From assembly GCA_937886445.1 (NCBI GenBank), contig CALGBY010000131.1, positions 1 through 21,245 on the forward strand: a stretch of 21,245 nucleotides of DNA, in the 5' to 3' direction. The notes below the pieces were generated by a model. That model did not search any database, was not told the origin of the DNA, and saw only the letters and a program-made list of their open reading frames with translations. The DNA comes from an uncultured Clostridia bacterium. Lineage in GTDB: Bacteria > Bacillota > Clostridia > Christensenellales > Aristaeellaceae. Numbering within the stretch: position 1 is the first letter of the stretch; each line of letters opens with the position of its first letter. Shown here in pieces: positions 1 through 7,463 of this stretch. The position numbers and the translations under genes were made by a program.

Positions 1-70
1 GTTCTTCGCCTTGAACTGACGGAAAATCTGCTTGAAACTGCACATTCCTCATTTTTGAGACACACCCTAG
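1..70. mobile_element. Possible end of an insertion sequence (edge of window)
   Basis: The first 18 bases can be read as the last codons of a plus-strand ORF (F-F-A-L-N-stop in frame 2). They are followed by about 50 non-coding bases ending in TTTTTGAGACACACCC and CTAG. An end like GAGACACACCC shortly after a transposase stop is typical of insertion-sequence termini. The other end and the transposase body lie outside the window, so this is a weak call made from general appearance, not from a recognised family. It could equally be ordinary intergenic DNA downstream of dnaN. Confidence 0.25.
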
Positions 71-99
71 AAAAAGAGGCGCGCCGTAAAAAGCGCGCC
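70..99 (-). terminator. Rho-independent terminator downstream of dnaN
   Basis: GGCGCGC (78-84) pairs perfectly with GCGCGCC (93-99) around an 8-base loop. Read on the minus strand, the stem is followed by TCTTTTTCT, the classic intrinsic-terminator layout. It lies about 70 bases past the dnaN stop and would end the dnaN transcript. The opposite strand has a shorter T-run after the stem (from the A-run at 103-108), so some bidirectional activity is possible. Confidence 0.75.
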
Positions 100-168
100 C
101 TGAAAAAACATGACCGGACAAGGCTTCGGAACGGAACAGTGTTATCCGTTATGATGCTGATATGATGC

Positions 169-1317
169 TTATTTATTGAACACCCTCACCGGCAGCACCA
201 GGAAACGGTACCGGTCGCCCTCTCTGGGGCGGATCATGCAGGGGGATACATTGGTGTTCAGGCACATCACCATCACATCGTCATCCACATTGTGCACCAC
301 ATCGTTCAGGTATTTGGCGTTGAAGGCGATATCCAGCGGGTTTCCTTCGATGCTCACCGCGATCTCCTCATGCACATCTCCGCGCTCGGCGTTGCTGGTC
401 ATCACGATGGTGCCCTCTCCGTTTCCGCCGTTTTCAGAAGAAACGGAAAGGTGGATCAGGTTGTTCTTTCCTTCTCTGGCCATCAGGCTGCAGCGGTCAA
501 TGGCATCGGAAAGCTCGGAACGGGATACATACACAACGGTGGTGCTGCTCTGGGGCAGGATCTTGTTGTAATCGATGAATTCACCGGTGAGCAGTGTGGC
601 ATATACGCATACATCGTCAAAGGTGAAGCGCACATGGGAGGAGGAGAACATGATCTCCAGCTCCTTTTCGCTGTCATCGGGAAGCATACGGGAGATCTCG
701 GTCATCACCGTGCCGGGGATCACGCAGGAAAGCTTGGAGCCCTTCTTGTTTTCAGGCAGACCGTTTTTGTTTTCCACACGCTGCAGCGCCATCCTGAAGC
801 CGTCCAGACCCAGGAAAAGCACATTGTCATCGGTAGCTTCCATCAGCACGCCGGTCAGGATCTTGCGGGCTTCATCTCCCGATACGGCAAAAAGCACGCG
901 GGAAATGGCCGTTCTGGCTACAGAACAGGGCAGCACGATGCGGTTATCGGTATCCACATCGCAGATATCGGGAAAATCATCGGCATCCATGCCCATCATG
1001 TTTGTTTTGCTGCGGCCCGAACGGATCACCGTTTTCAGGTCGTCATTCACCTCAACGACCACCTGTCCGTTGTTCTGCTTGCGCACGATCTCTCCGAAGA
1101 GCTTGGCGGGCAGCAGGGCACAGCCCTCAGTTTCGATCTGGGCGTTCACGCGGCAGCGCACGGTCATTTCACCGTTTGTACAGGTCAGACGCAGGGCGCT
1201 TTCATCCGTTTCGATAAACACGCCCTCCATGCTGGGGTAGATCGCCCTGGCGGGCACGGCACGTACGGTCATTCCGAGGCCGAAGTTCATTTCATCGCTC
1301 AGTACAGAGAATTTCAT
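169..1317 (-). CDS. dnaN: DNA polymerase III subunit beta (sliding clamp)
   Basis: This is the 382-residue beta clamp, the ring that tethers the replicative polymerase to DNA and recruits many replication and repair proteins. The protein matches DnaN end to end: the N-terminal MKFSVLSDEMNFGLGMTVRAV, the strand-rich repeats with the SGRSKTNMMGMDADDFPDI segment where the family has its conserved FP(D/E) turn, and a C-terminal tail ending in the usual MIRP...YRFLVLPVR pattern. The length is close to the family norm of 365-380. The start is supported by AGGAG eight bases upstream of ATG. It reads leftward away from the DnaA-box region, so it is co-directional with a fork leaving that origin. In most Firmicutes dnaA lies directly upstream of dnaN. 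Here the upstream side holds only the origin and then addA. Confidence 0.97.
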   Translation of the reverse strand: MKFSVLSDEMNFGLGMTVRAVPARAIYPSMEGVFIETDESALRLTCTNGEMTVRCRVNAQIETEGCALLPAKLFGEIVRKQNNGQVVVEVNDDLKTVIRSGRSKTNMMGMDADDFPDICDVDTDNRIVLPCSVARTAISRVLFAVSGDEARKILTGVLMEATDDNVLFLGLDGFRMALQRVENKNGLPENKKGSKLSCVIPGTVMTEISRMLPDDSEKELEIMFSSSHVRFTFDDVCVYATLLTGEFIDYNKILPQSSTTVVYVSRSELSDAIDRCSLMAREGKNNLIHLSVSSENGGNGEGTIVMTSNAERGDVHEEIAVSIEGNPLDIAFNAKYLNDVVHNVDDDVMVMCLNTNVSPCMIRPREGDRYRFLVLPVRVFNK

Positions 1318-1381
1318 TTACAGGTCTCCTTTTTTTCTTCCGGTCAGGCGCCGCGGCGACGCGCGGCTCCTCTTCATACGG

Positions 1382-1440
1382 TAGTAGTAATATATATAAT
1401 AAACAGTAGTAGTAGTAGAGGCTGTGGATACTGTGGAAAA
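1382..1440 (+). promoter_or_regulatory. DnaA-trio, AT-rich unwinding element and paired DnaA boxes
   Basis: On the plus strand TAG triplets at 1382-1387 and 1407-1418 flank an AT-only run (TAATATATATAATAAA). The spacer AGGC (1419-1422) leads into TGTGGATAC and TGTGGAAAA, two minus-oriented DnaA boxes with no gap between them. In B. subtilis, DnaA loads on the boxes and extends as a filament over the single strand carrying the TAG triplets. The polarity here is the same. Confidence 0.8.
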
Positions 1441-1844
1441 ACCCGTCCGGCCTCTTGTAATCGCCTTATTTTTCAAGGCTTCCGCGGCTTTTCAAAGCGT
1501 TTTTCAGCCTGTGGAAAACCGGTTGAAAAGGGGAGGAGGGCTGTTAAAAAACAGTGCGTTCTTTCCCCTTTCATCCATCCTATTTTCTCATAATCCCGGG
1601 AAAAATGCAAGCGATTTATGCGGCGCGGAGAAAACCGTTCCGCACAGGAAGCGAATATGAAGAAAGCGTTAAGGACGAACGAAGGAACCGGGAGCATATA
1701 CGTTGTAAAAACGCTTATCCACACCCTGTGGAAAACGATGTCCACAGGTAAAAACAGCAGCTGTATCACCGCGTTCCGGGTCATACACACAGCTTATACA
1801 CAGGCTTTCCACAGCTTTTTCCACCGGGACCGAAGGACGAAACA

Positions 1845-1864
1845 ATTCCGTAATAATACGGAAA
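1845..1864 (-). terminator. Weak hairpin, possible addA terminator
   Basis: TTCCGTA (1846-1852) and TACGGAA (1857-1863) form a 7-bp stem with a 4-base loop. On the minus strand the stem is followed by TTGTTT. It lies about 45 bases past the addA stop and could end that transcript before it enters the origin. The stem is AT-rich and the T-run is broken, so efficiency is uncertain. Confidence 0.4.
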
Positions 1865-1908
1865 ATCAGCATTATCGAGCACGGTTCCGGCTATATGTAT
1901 CATATCAG

Positions 1909-4900
1909 TTACATGATGCGAACATTTGTTTGCTGATCATTAAACGGTGTAACCGGAATGGCTTCTCCGAGCGACAGAGAGAAAAGATACATCTCCTTTA
2001 CCGGCATACCGGTGATCTTTTCAAGCGCGCGGCGGTACCAGTTCAGCTGGGAGGAATAGCGTTCCTTCAATTCCTCCGCGTTCACGCGGTCCGTTTTATA
2101 GTCAGTAAGGATCCATCCGTCTCCCTCGGTAAAGCACAGGTCGATCACGCCCTGCAGAATGGTGCCGGTATCAAGCAGCAGGTTGAAGGCCCATTCGCGG
2201 TGCACGAGCGGCGCCTGCAGCGCGCGTTTGCCGAGATCGGAGGTAAAGAAATGCTCCAGCCAGTTCACCTTGATCAGGCTGTATTCCTGCTCGGTGAGCA
2301 TGCCCTTTGCATAAAGGCGTTCAAGAGCGTCTTCCCAGCGCTCCGCGCGGATAAGGTCATAATCCACGCTGCCGAGGGCCTTATGGGTAGCGGTGCCGCG
2401 CAGAAGACCGCCCTGCCGGTCGTTTTCCGTAATAAATGAAGGGACATATTCCCTTTGGCCGGTCTTTCGCTTGTCCGGAGGGGTCTCCTCCATGTCGTTT
2501 TCATCCATGAGGTGCTTTGCAAGAGCGGTCACCGAGGTCTTGAGCGGCACAAAGCCCCGCGGGATTCGTTCCATATAATAAAGCGTTTCTTCGCTTACCG
2601 GCTGCTGCGTCTGATCTTCATCTGGCGGCGCGGCGGTATCATCATGGCCGGTTTCCCGGGCCGGGATCCACCGGATCTGCCACTTTCCGCCGTATACATC
2701 GGTATGCCTTGTATCCTCAAGGTTTTCATGCAGCCCCTCCCGTATGCTCTGGCCTATCCAGTCCGCCATGCACGTGGCATCACCCGCCGCGTAATCCTCC
2801 CGGGGGCGCTGCCATACGGAAAGCTGGGCAGAGGCTTTCTTGGGCGCGCATATAAGATAAAGCTTTTGCTCCGCACGGGTCATCGCCACATACAGCAGGC
2901 GGCATTCTTCAGCCCGTTCCTCCTGCTTCTTTTCCTCTTTCAGCACCGAAAGGGCCAGATTTTCACGCTTTACGCGTTTTTCGCCGTCTATACAGGCAAT
3001 GGCCATGCCATGGGAGGCTGAAAGCTGGAGGGGAGCCGTTTCCCTGTGAAAATCCTCCGCGAGCCCGGAAATGAACACGATGGGAAACTGCAGGCCTTTG
3101 GATTTGTGGATGGTCATGATGCGCACCACATCCTCATTTTCGCCGATGCTCTTTGCGCTCACGGTATCATCCTGTGTGCGCGCCTGCCGGATACCGCGCA
3201 GAAATTCCGAAAGATCCCACGGATCCTCCAGGTTTTCCGCCTGTTCATACAGCATGCGCATGTTAGCCTGCCGGAGCGCGCCGTCCTTCATCGCGCCGGC
3301 GCGCATATACAGGCCGCTCTTTTCCGTCACCTGTCGTATCAGGGCGTCCACGGGCATATTACCGGCCAGAAAACGCCATTCCGACAGTGTTTTCTGCGTT
3401 TTTCTGATTTTTTCTCCCAGCTCGCTCTCTTCATGAGAGGCCTTTTCAAACAGGTCCCGGAAGGGCGTTTTGGAGGAAGGATCGCGCATGCGGATGCGTG
3501 ACAGCTCCTCCATGGAAAAATCAAAGCACGGGCAGTGCAGCGCCGCGATGAGCGGGATATCCTGCAGCGGGTCATCCAGCACCGTGAGCAGCGAAAGGAT
3601 ATCGTTCACCTCGGGCAGGTCATAAAAACGGGCGTCCGCGTCACAGTATACGGGAATGCCGCGGTCGGAAAGCGTTCTTGCCAGCGCGGGGGCGCGCCCG
3701 GAGGATTTGCGCAGCAGGATCACGATATCCCGGTATCTGACATTCTGGGCGATGCCGTTTTCATCACGCATGCCGTTCTGAATAAGGCGGGAGATCTCGT
3801 CCGCCATGAACGCGGCCTCGTAGCGGTAGCCCTCCTTCAGTTCGGTATCAGGATCGCCGTTTTCACTGAGAAGCACACAAAGATCGGTATCCGGCCCGAA
3901 GGAGGCGGAGGGCTTCGGATAAAGCATCGCCTTTTCGTCGTATTCCAACTCTGTCACGCTTTCGCGCATCGCGTGGGAAAAAACGGTGTTTACACAGTGC
4001 AGGATATTCTCGGTGGAACGGAAATTCTGCTGAAGCACGATCTTTCGCTCGTCGGCATCGGGATCGGAGGAGAAATCATGGTATTTGTTCCTGAAAAGAG
4101 AGGGTTCCGCCAGGCGGAAGCGGTATATGCTCTGTTTGATATCGCCCACCATGAAAAGCAGCGTGTTTTTGCCCAGCACCTTTTTGATGATCGCTTCCTG
4201 AACGGCGGAGATATCCTGATACTCATCCACGAATACGGCATCGTAGCTTTCCGATATCTCTTTGCGCACCCGTTCGTCCGCGAGGCATTTCAGGCACAGC
4301 TGCTCCATATCGGGGTAATCGATATAGTTCTTCTTGCGCTTCTTTTCGGAAAAGAGCATATCCGAGGCCGTGGCAAGCCGTACCAGTGCGCGCAGCTGCG
4401 GAAGTGTATCCGCGAGCACGCTGTCTGTATGAGAGGTATCCTTCGGATAATAGGCGTCCAGGGAATTGATCAGATCCTTAAAGGAATTTCTGATCTTCTT
4501 ATATTCATCTGCCAGATCATCAGAATATACCGCGCCTTTTTTTGCTCTGGGGAGAGTCATATAGCTCACGGTATCGGGGTCGAAGGTGCCGTTCTTTACG
4601 GAAACAGTGATCGTGTCCAGCAGGCGCTGATCGCTTTCCAGCGCCGGTCCGTAATGATCGGGCGCGTCAGACCGGGTAAGCAGGGATTCACACTGATCGA
4701 GTAAGCCGCCGGCGCGGCTTAGCAGCAGAGGGATCGCGTTTCTTGAAAGCTCCAGCCAGTAACCGGTGTTCTGATGCTCATAGACCTTCGAGATCCAATC
4801 CTCGCTTGATTCAAGAGAAAGCAGAAAACGGCGCAGGCTTGTCATGAAGCCCAGCACCTCGGTATCGGTAAAGGAGGAGAAAAGCGCCTGCTCATCGGGA

Positions 4901-5346
4901 GAAGGATCCAGATACGCCGCTTCCAGCACCTCATCCGCCGCATCGGACCAGAGGCGGTCCAGAATGGCGGTATCGGGCACACGGCTGGTGGGATCGATGC
5001 CGGACGCCTGAAAATAATCGCGGATCACCTTGGAGCAGAACACATGCAGGGTGCAGATCTCCGCGCGGTTGACCAGCATGGCCTGTTCTTCAAGCACGGG
5101 GTCATCGCTTTCTTCCAGCTTGCGCATCAGCTTTTCGCGCATCTCGGCGGCCGTGGCCCTGGTAAAGGTGACCACCAGCAGACGGTCCAGCCGCATGCCT
5201 TCCTTGAGCAGAGCGCACACCCTTTCCAGCAGCACGGCGGTCTTGCCCGATCCGGCGGCGGCGCTTACCAGCACGCTGCGGTTGCGTGAATCGATAGCGC
5301 TCTGCTGATCCTTTGTCCAAACCGGTCCTTTTTTCTCTTTATCCAT
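1909..5346 (-). CDS. addA: ATP-dependent helicase/nuclease subunit A (AddA)
   Basis: This is AddA (1145 residues), the UvrD-type helicase plus nuclease subunit of AddAB, the Firmicute counterpart of RecBCD. It processes double-strand breaks for recombination. Visible motifs, in order: Walker A SAAAGSGKT with K35; LVVTFTRATAAEMREKL (motif Ia); VFVDEYQDIS (motif II, about 370); GDIKQSIYRFR (III); LQQNFRS (IV); IMTIHKSKGLQFPIVF (V); LLYVAMTRAEQKLYL (VI). Near the C-terminus GVIDLCF and LTDYKTDR (about 1066-1087) carry the RecB-family nuclease acidic residues and lysine. The length is slightly under B. subtilis AddA. The start has AGAGG six bases upstream. The partner addB, normally directly upstream, is absent here: the next gene is unrelated and the spacer holds parS sites. 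The gene faces the origin, so it would be transcribed head-on to a rightward fork. Confidence 0.96.
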   Translation of the reverse strand: MDKEKKGPVWTKDQQSAIDSRNRSVLVSAAAGSGKTAVLLERVCALLKEGMRLDRLLVVTFTRATAAEMREKLMRKLEESDDPVLEEQAMLVNRAEICTLHVFCSKVIRDYFQASGIDPTSRVPDTAILDRLWSDAADEVLEAAYLDPSPDEQALFSSFTDTEVLGFMTSLRRFLLSLESSEDWISKVYEHQNTGYWLELSRNAIPLLLSRAGGLLDQCESLLTRSDAPDHYGPALESDQRLLDTITVSVKNGTFDPDTVSYMTLPRAKKGAVYSDDLADEYKKIRNSFKDLINSLDAYYPKDTSHTDSVLADTLPQLRALVRLATASDMLFSEKKRKKNYIDYPDMEQLCLKCLADERVRKEISESYDAVFVDEYQDISAVQEAIIKKVLGKNTLLFMVGDIKQSIYRFRLAEPSLFRNKYHDFSSDPDADERKIVLQQNFRSTENILHCVNTVFSHAMRESVTELEYDEKAMLYPKPSASFGPDTDLCVLLSENGDPDTELKEGYRYEAAFMADEISRLIQNGMRDENGIAQNVRYRDIVILLRKSSGRAPALARTLSDRGIPVYCDADARFYDLPEVNDILSLLTVLDDPLQDIPLIAALHCPCFDFSMEELSRIRMRDPSSKTPFRDLFEKASHEESELGEKIRKTQKTLSEWRFLAGNMPVDALIRQVTEKSGLYMRAGAMKDGALRQANMRMLYEQAENLEDPWDLSEFLRGIRQARTQDDTVSAKSIGENEDVVRIMTIHKSKGLQFPIVFISGLAEDFHRETAPLQLSASHGMAIACIDGEKRVKRENLALSVLKEEKKQEERAEECRLLYVAMTRAEQKLYLICAPKKASAQLSVWQRPREDYAAGDATCMADWIGQSIREGLHENLEDTRHTDVYGGKWQIRWIPARETGHDDTAAPPDEDQTQQPVSEETLYYMERIPRGFVPLKTSVTALAKHLMDENDMEETPPDKRKTGQREYVPSFITENDRQGGLLRGTATHKALGSVDYDLIRAERWEDALERLYAKGMLTEQEYSLIKVNWLEHFFTSDLGKRALQAPLVHREWAFNLLLDTGTILQGVIDLCFTEGDGWILTDYKTDRVNAEELKERYSSQLNWYRRALEKITGMPVKEMYLFSLSLGEAIPVTPFNDQQTNVRIM

Positions 5347-5369
5347 ACTGAACCTCTGTATCGATATGA

Positions 5370-5385
5370 TGTTTCACGTGAAACA
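5370..5385. promoter_or_regulatory. parS: parS site 1 (ParB/Spo0J binding)
   Basis: TGTTTCACGTGAAACA is a perfect 16-bp palindrome and matches the consensus bacterial chromosomal parS. ParB/Spo0J loads at such sites to organise and segregate origin regions. It lies 24 bases upstream of the addA start, so it may also overlap the addA leader. Confidence 0.93.
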
Positions 5386-5432
5386 TTGATATAAATAAAA
5401 GCAGGATTCATCGCGCTTTGTTCCGACGCAAA

Positions 5433-5458
5433 CGGAATGTTTCACGTGAAACATTCCG
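5433..5458. promoter_or_regulatory. parS: parS site 2 (ParB/Spo0J binding), extended palindrome
   Basis: A second perfect TGTTTCACGTGAAACA occupies 5438-5453. Here the symmetry extends outward by CGGAA on the left and TTCCG on the right, giving a 26-bp perfect palindrome. The two parS cores start 68 bases apart. Both lie in the non-coding spacer between addA and the next gene, about 4 kb from the DnaA-box region. Confidence 0.93.
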
Positions 5459-5472
5459 CGCGGCCGCCGCGG

Positions 5473-5994
5473 TTACTGCCGTTTCTGCTTGAGAAGCGCC
5501 TTCAGCTGATGCTGCAGCACCAACCGGTAGCTGGGCTGATAGCTTTCGCGGTAGAGATCGCTGTGATGCACCGGCGCGCAGCGCTTTTCATCATAGCCTG
5601 CCATGAAGATCTCGATCTCGGCCGGGTCGATCGGGATGCGCTCATCCTCCGAAAGAGAGATCGCCTCCCGCACACGGCGCAGAAAATGCTCCTTTGTGCC
5701 GCGTTTTTCGGCGGCGCAGCCGCAAAACAGGCTGAGGATCTCCTCACGCGAGAGCTTGAACGCGGCAGGGCGCAGGTTGAGCCGGCAAAGCCCCTCGCCG
5801 ATGCTTTCATACAGCGGTTCGCCGGGCAGCGGGGCGGCGTTTTGGTCCATTTCATCAAACAGGCGCTTCGCGGCCGTCTTCTGATCCCTTATCAGATGCT
5901 CGCAGCCGAATTCCATCTGATACAGCAGCTTGATAAGATCCTGAGCGGTGCTGTGGGGATGGGAGGATAATTGAGAAAGAAGGACATCTTCCAT
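5473..5994 (-). CDS. Conserved protein of unknown function, 173 aa
   Basis: I do not recognise a named family with certainty. The style (LIKLLYQMEFGCEHLI near the N-terminus, IGEGLCRLNL in the middle, PVHHSDLYRESYQPSYRLV near the C-terminus) resembles a soluble, uncharacterised protein found in Clostridia. There is no signal peptide or membrane segment. Conserved-looking His-His and Tyr/Arg residues near the C-terminus could form a binding site, but no function can be assigned. The start at 5994 (MEDVLL) is chosen because GGAG lies 14 bases upstream and a good minus-strand promoter lies at 6076-6104. A longer reading to 6267 would run through that promoter and has no ribosome site. It is probably transcribed toward addA, with parS sites in the gap. 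Confidence 0.8.
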   Translation of the reverse strand: MEDVLLSQLSSHPHSTAQDLIKLLYQMEFGCEHLIRDQKTAAKRLFDEMDQNAAPLPGEPLYESIGEGLCRLNLRPAAFKLSREEILSLFCGCAAEKRGTKEHFLRRVREAISLSEDERIPIDPAEIEIFMAGYDEKRCAPVHHSDLYRESYQPSYRLVLQHQLKALLKQKRQ

Positions 5995-6075
5995 GGTATC
6001 TTCTGTATCTCCTTTCGTCCGTATCCTTCGCGAAGCGGCTCTCCGCGTGATACAGGACCTGTGACTCGTGCGTCT

Positions 6076-6104
6076 ATTATGGCATGCCGGGGGCGCTTTG
6101 TCAA
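6076..6104 (-). promoter_or_regulatory. Sigma-A-type promoter for the minus-strand gene at 5473-5994
   Basis: On the minus strand TTGACA (6104-6099) is followed, after exactly 17 bases, by CATAAT (6081-6076). This is a near-consensus promoter with a perfect -35 box. It points at the 173-aa gene and possibly addA beyond it. The predicted leader is about 75 bases. Confidence 0.75.
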
Positions 6105-6170
6105 TCCGCGCCGACCGCTTCAAAGCGCGGTGAACGCGCATAAAAACCGCGCGCTTGTACGGGAATGGGA

Positions 6171-6199
6171 TTGCAAAACGGCTTCGCGCGGCGTATAAT
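6171..6199 (+). promoter_or_regulatory. Sigma-A-type promoter for ychF and downstream genes
   Basis: TTGCAA (6171-6176), a 17-base spacer and a perfect TATAAT (6194-6199) form a strong promoter reading right. It is divergent from the minus-strand promoter about 70 bases to the left. Transcription would start near 6206, leaving a leader of about 100 bases before ychF. I see no obvious riboswitch or terminator in that leader. Confidence 0.78.
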
Positions 6200-6308
6200 A
6201 TAATAGGAAATATACCGTTCGTGCGTCTGTCCGCGGCTCTGTCTCCGCCCGGCGCGCGAGAAAGCACAAACAGCGATCAGCACTTCATCCGAAGGAGGAT
6301 ATACAGAT

Positions 6309-7406
6309 ATGAAACTCGGTGTTGTAGGACTTCCCAATGTAGGCAAAAGCACACTCTTCAACGCGATCACCAATGCGGGCGCTCAGGCGGCCAATTACCC
6401 CTTCTGCACCATCGAACCCAACACCGGCGTGGTGGCGGTGCCTGATGAGCGGCTGGATGTACTGGATGAAATGTACCACCCCAAAAAGGTCACCCCGGCG
6501 GCGATCGAGTTTGTGGATATCGCCGGTCTTGTGAAGGGCGCCAGCCGCGGCGAGGGACTGGGCAACAAGTTCCTTTCCCATATCCGCGAATGCGACGCCA
6601 TCGTGCATGTGGTGCGCTGCTTTGAGGATGAAAACATCATCCATGTGGACGGCAGTGTGGACCCCGTGCGCGATATGGAGACCATCAATCTGGAGCTGAT
6701 CTTTGCCGATATGGAAACGGTGAAGAAGCGCGAGGAGAAGGCCGCCAAGCTGGTCAAGACGGGCGAAAAGAAATACGGAGAGGAAGCTGCCTTCGCCCAC
6801 CGGCTGTATGAGCATCTTGAAAGCGGCGCTCCCGCCCGCACCTTCCGGTGCACCGATGACGAGAAGGCGGTTCTGAAGGATTATTTCCTGCTCACCTCCA
6901 AGCCCGTCATCTACGCCGCCAATATCGCGGAGGACGCCGTGAGCCTGCCCGATGAGGAAAACCCCTTCGTTGTGCAGGTAAAGGAGGAGGCCAAACGCGA
7001 GAATGCCGAGGTGCTGGTGATCAGCGCGCAGATCGAAGAAGAAATCGCCCAGATGGAGGGCGAGGAGAAGCAGGAGTTCCTGAACGAGCTGGGGATCGGC
7101 AAAAGCGGTCTGGACCGCCTTGTTACTGCCTGCTACAGCCTGCTGGGGCTGATCTCCTTCCTTACCTGCGGCGAGGATGAATGCCGCGCCTGGACGATCA
7201 CCCGCGGCACCAAGGCGCCTCAGGCCGCCGGAAAGATCCATACCGACTTTGAACGCGGCTTTATCCGCGCCGAGATCGTCGCCTTTGATACCCTGAAGGA
7301 GATGGGCAGCATGAACGCCTGCAAGGAAAAGGGCCTTGTGCGCTCCGAGGGCAAGGATTATGTGATGCAGGACGGCGATGTAACGCTGTTCCGCTTCAAT
7401 GTCTGA
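6309..7406 (+). CDS. ychF: Redox/ribosome-associated ATPase YchF (OLA1 family)
   Basis: This 365-residue protein is a full-length Obg-related P-loop protein of the YchF/OLA1 family, which prefers ATP over GTP, binds ribosomes and takes part in stress responses. Visible: G1 GLPNVGKST (8-16), the adjacent NYPFCTIEPN switch I, G3 DIAGLVKGASRGEGLGNKFL, and HVVRCFED. The usual NKxD is replaced by NIAE in KPVIYAANIAED (about 203-206), as expected for the ATP-specific branch. The C-terminal TGS-type domain includes AWTITRGTKAPQAAGKIHTDFERGFIRAE and ends DYVMQDGDVTLFRFNV, a family hallmark. GGAGG upstream of ATG fixes the start. It heads a run of co-oriented genes. Confidence 0.97.
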   Translation: MKLGVVGLPNVGKSTLFNAITNAGAQAANYPFCTIEPNTGVVAVPDERLDVLDEMYHPKKVTPAAIEFVDIAGLVKGASRGEGLGNKFLSHIRECDAIVHVVRCFEDENIIHVDGSVDPVRDMETINLELIFADMETVKKREEKAAKLVKTGEKKYGEEAAFAHRLYEHLESGAPARTFRCTDDEKAVLKDYFLLTSKPVIYAANIAEDAVSLPDEENPFVVQVKEEAKRENAEVLVISAQIEEEIAQMEGEEKQEFLNELGIGKSGLDRLVTACYSLLGLISFLTCGEDECRAWTITRGTKAPQAAGKIHTDFERGFIRAEIVAFDTLKEMGSMNACKEKGLVRSEGKDYVMQDGDVTLFRFNV

Positions 7407-7463
7407 TTTATCAACGAATTACGGCAGCTCCTGAGCACGGTTCGGGAACGGGAAGAAGGATAT

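Larger units (their letters stand above)
1318..1908. other. oriC: Probable replication origin (oriC): DnaA boxes, DnaA-trio and AT-rich unwinding segment
   Basis: These 591 non-coding bases sit between dnaN and addA. A perfect DnaA box TTATCCACA is at 1715-1723. One-mismatch boxes are at 1423-1431 and 1432-1440 (back to back, minus orientation), 1510-1518, 1728-1736 and 1794-1802. Weaker matches are at 1781-1789 and 1805-1813. Immediately beside the 1423 box, separated by AGGC, are four TAG triplets (1407-1418). These are followed leftward by an AT-rich run (1388-1403) and two more TAG triplets. Box, short GC spacer, repeated TAG on the strand reading toward the box, then AT-rich DNA is the basal unwinding layout known from Bacillus subtilis. 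The region should be where DnaA opens the duplex. dnaN promoter elements probably overlap the AT-rich run, but I cannot place them with confidence. Confidence 0.85.

Noticed and set aside
292..1593. 433-aa plus-strand ORF antisense to dnaN, and a similar 389-aa ORF (3535-4704) antisense to addA
   Set aside because: Composition is His/Gln/Gly-rich as expected from the shadow of a GC-rich coding strand. There are no domain motifs, and the sense genes are certain.
5437..5970. Plus-strand ORF starting MFHVKHS at the second parS
   Set aside because: The MFHVKH start is simply the translated parS palindrome. The remainder is antisense to the 173-aa gene and has no protein features.
6200..6308. Riboswitch or leader attenuator in the ychF 5' leader
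   Set aside because: I looked for a conserved aptamer or a terminator/antiterminator pair and found no T-run or strong paired arms.
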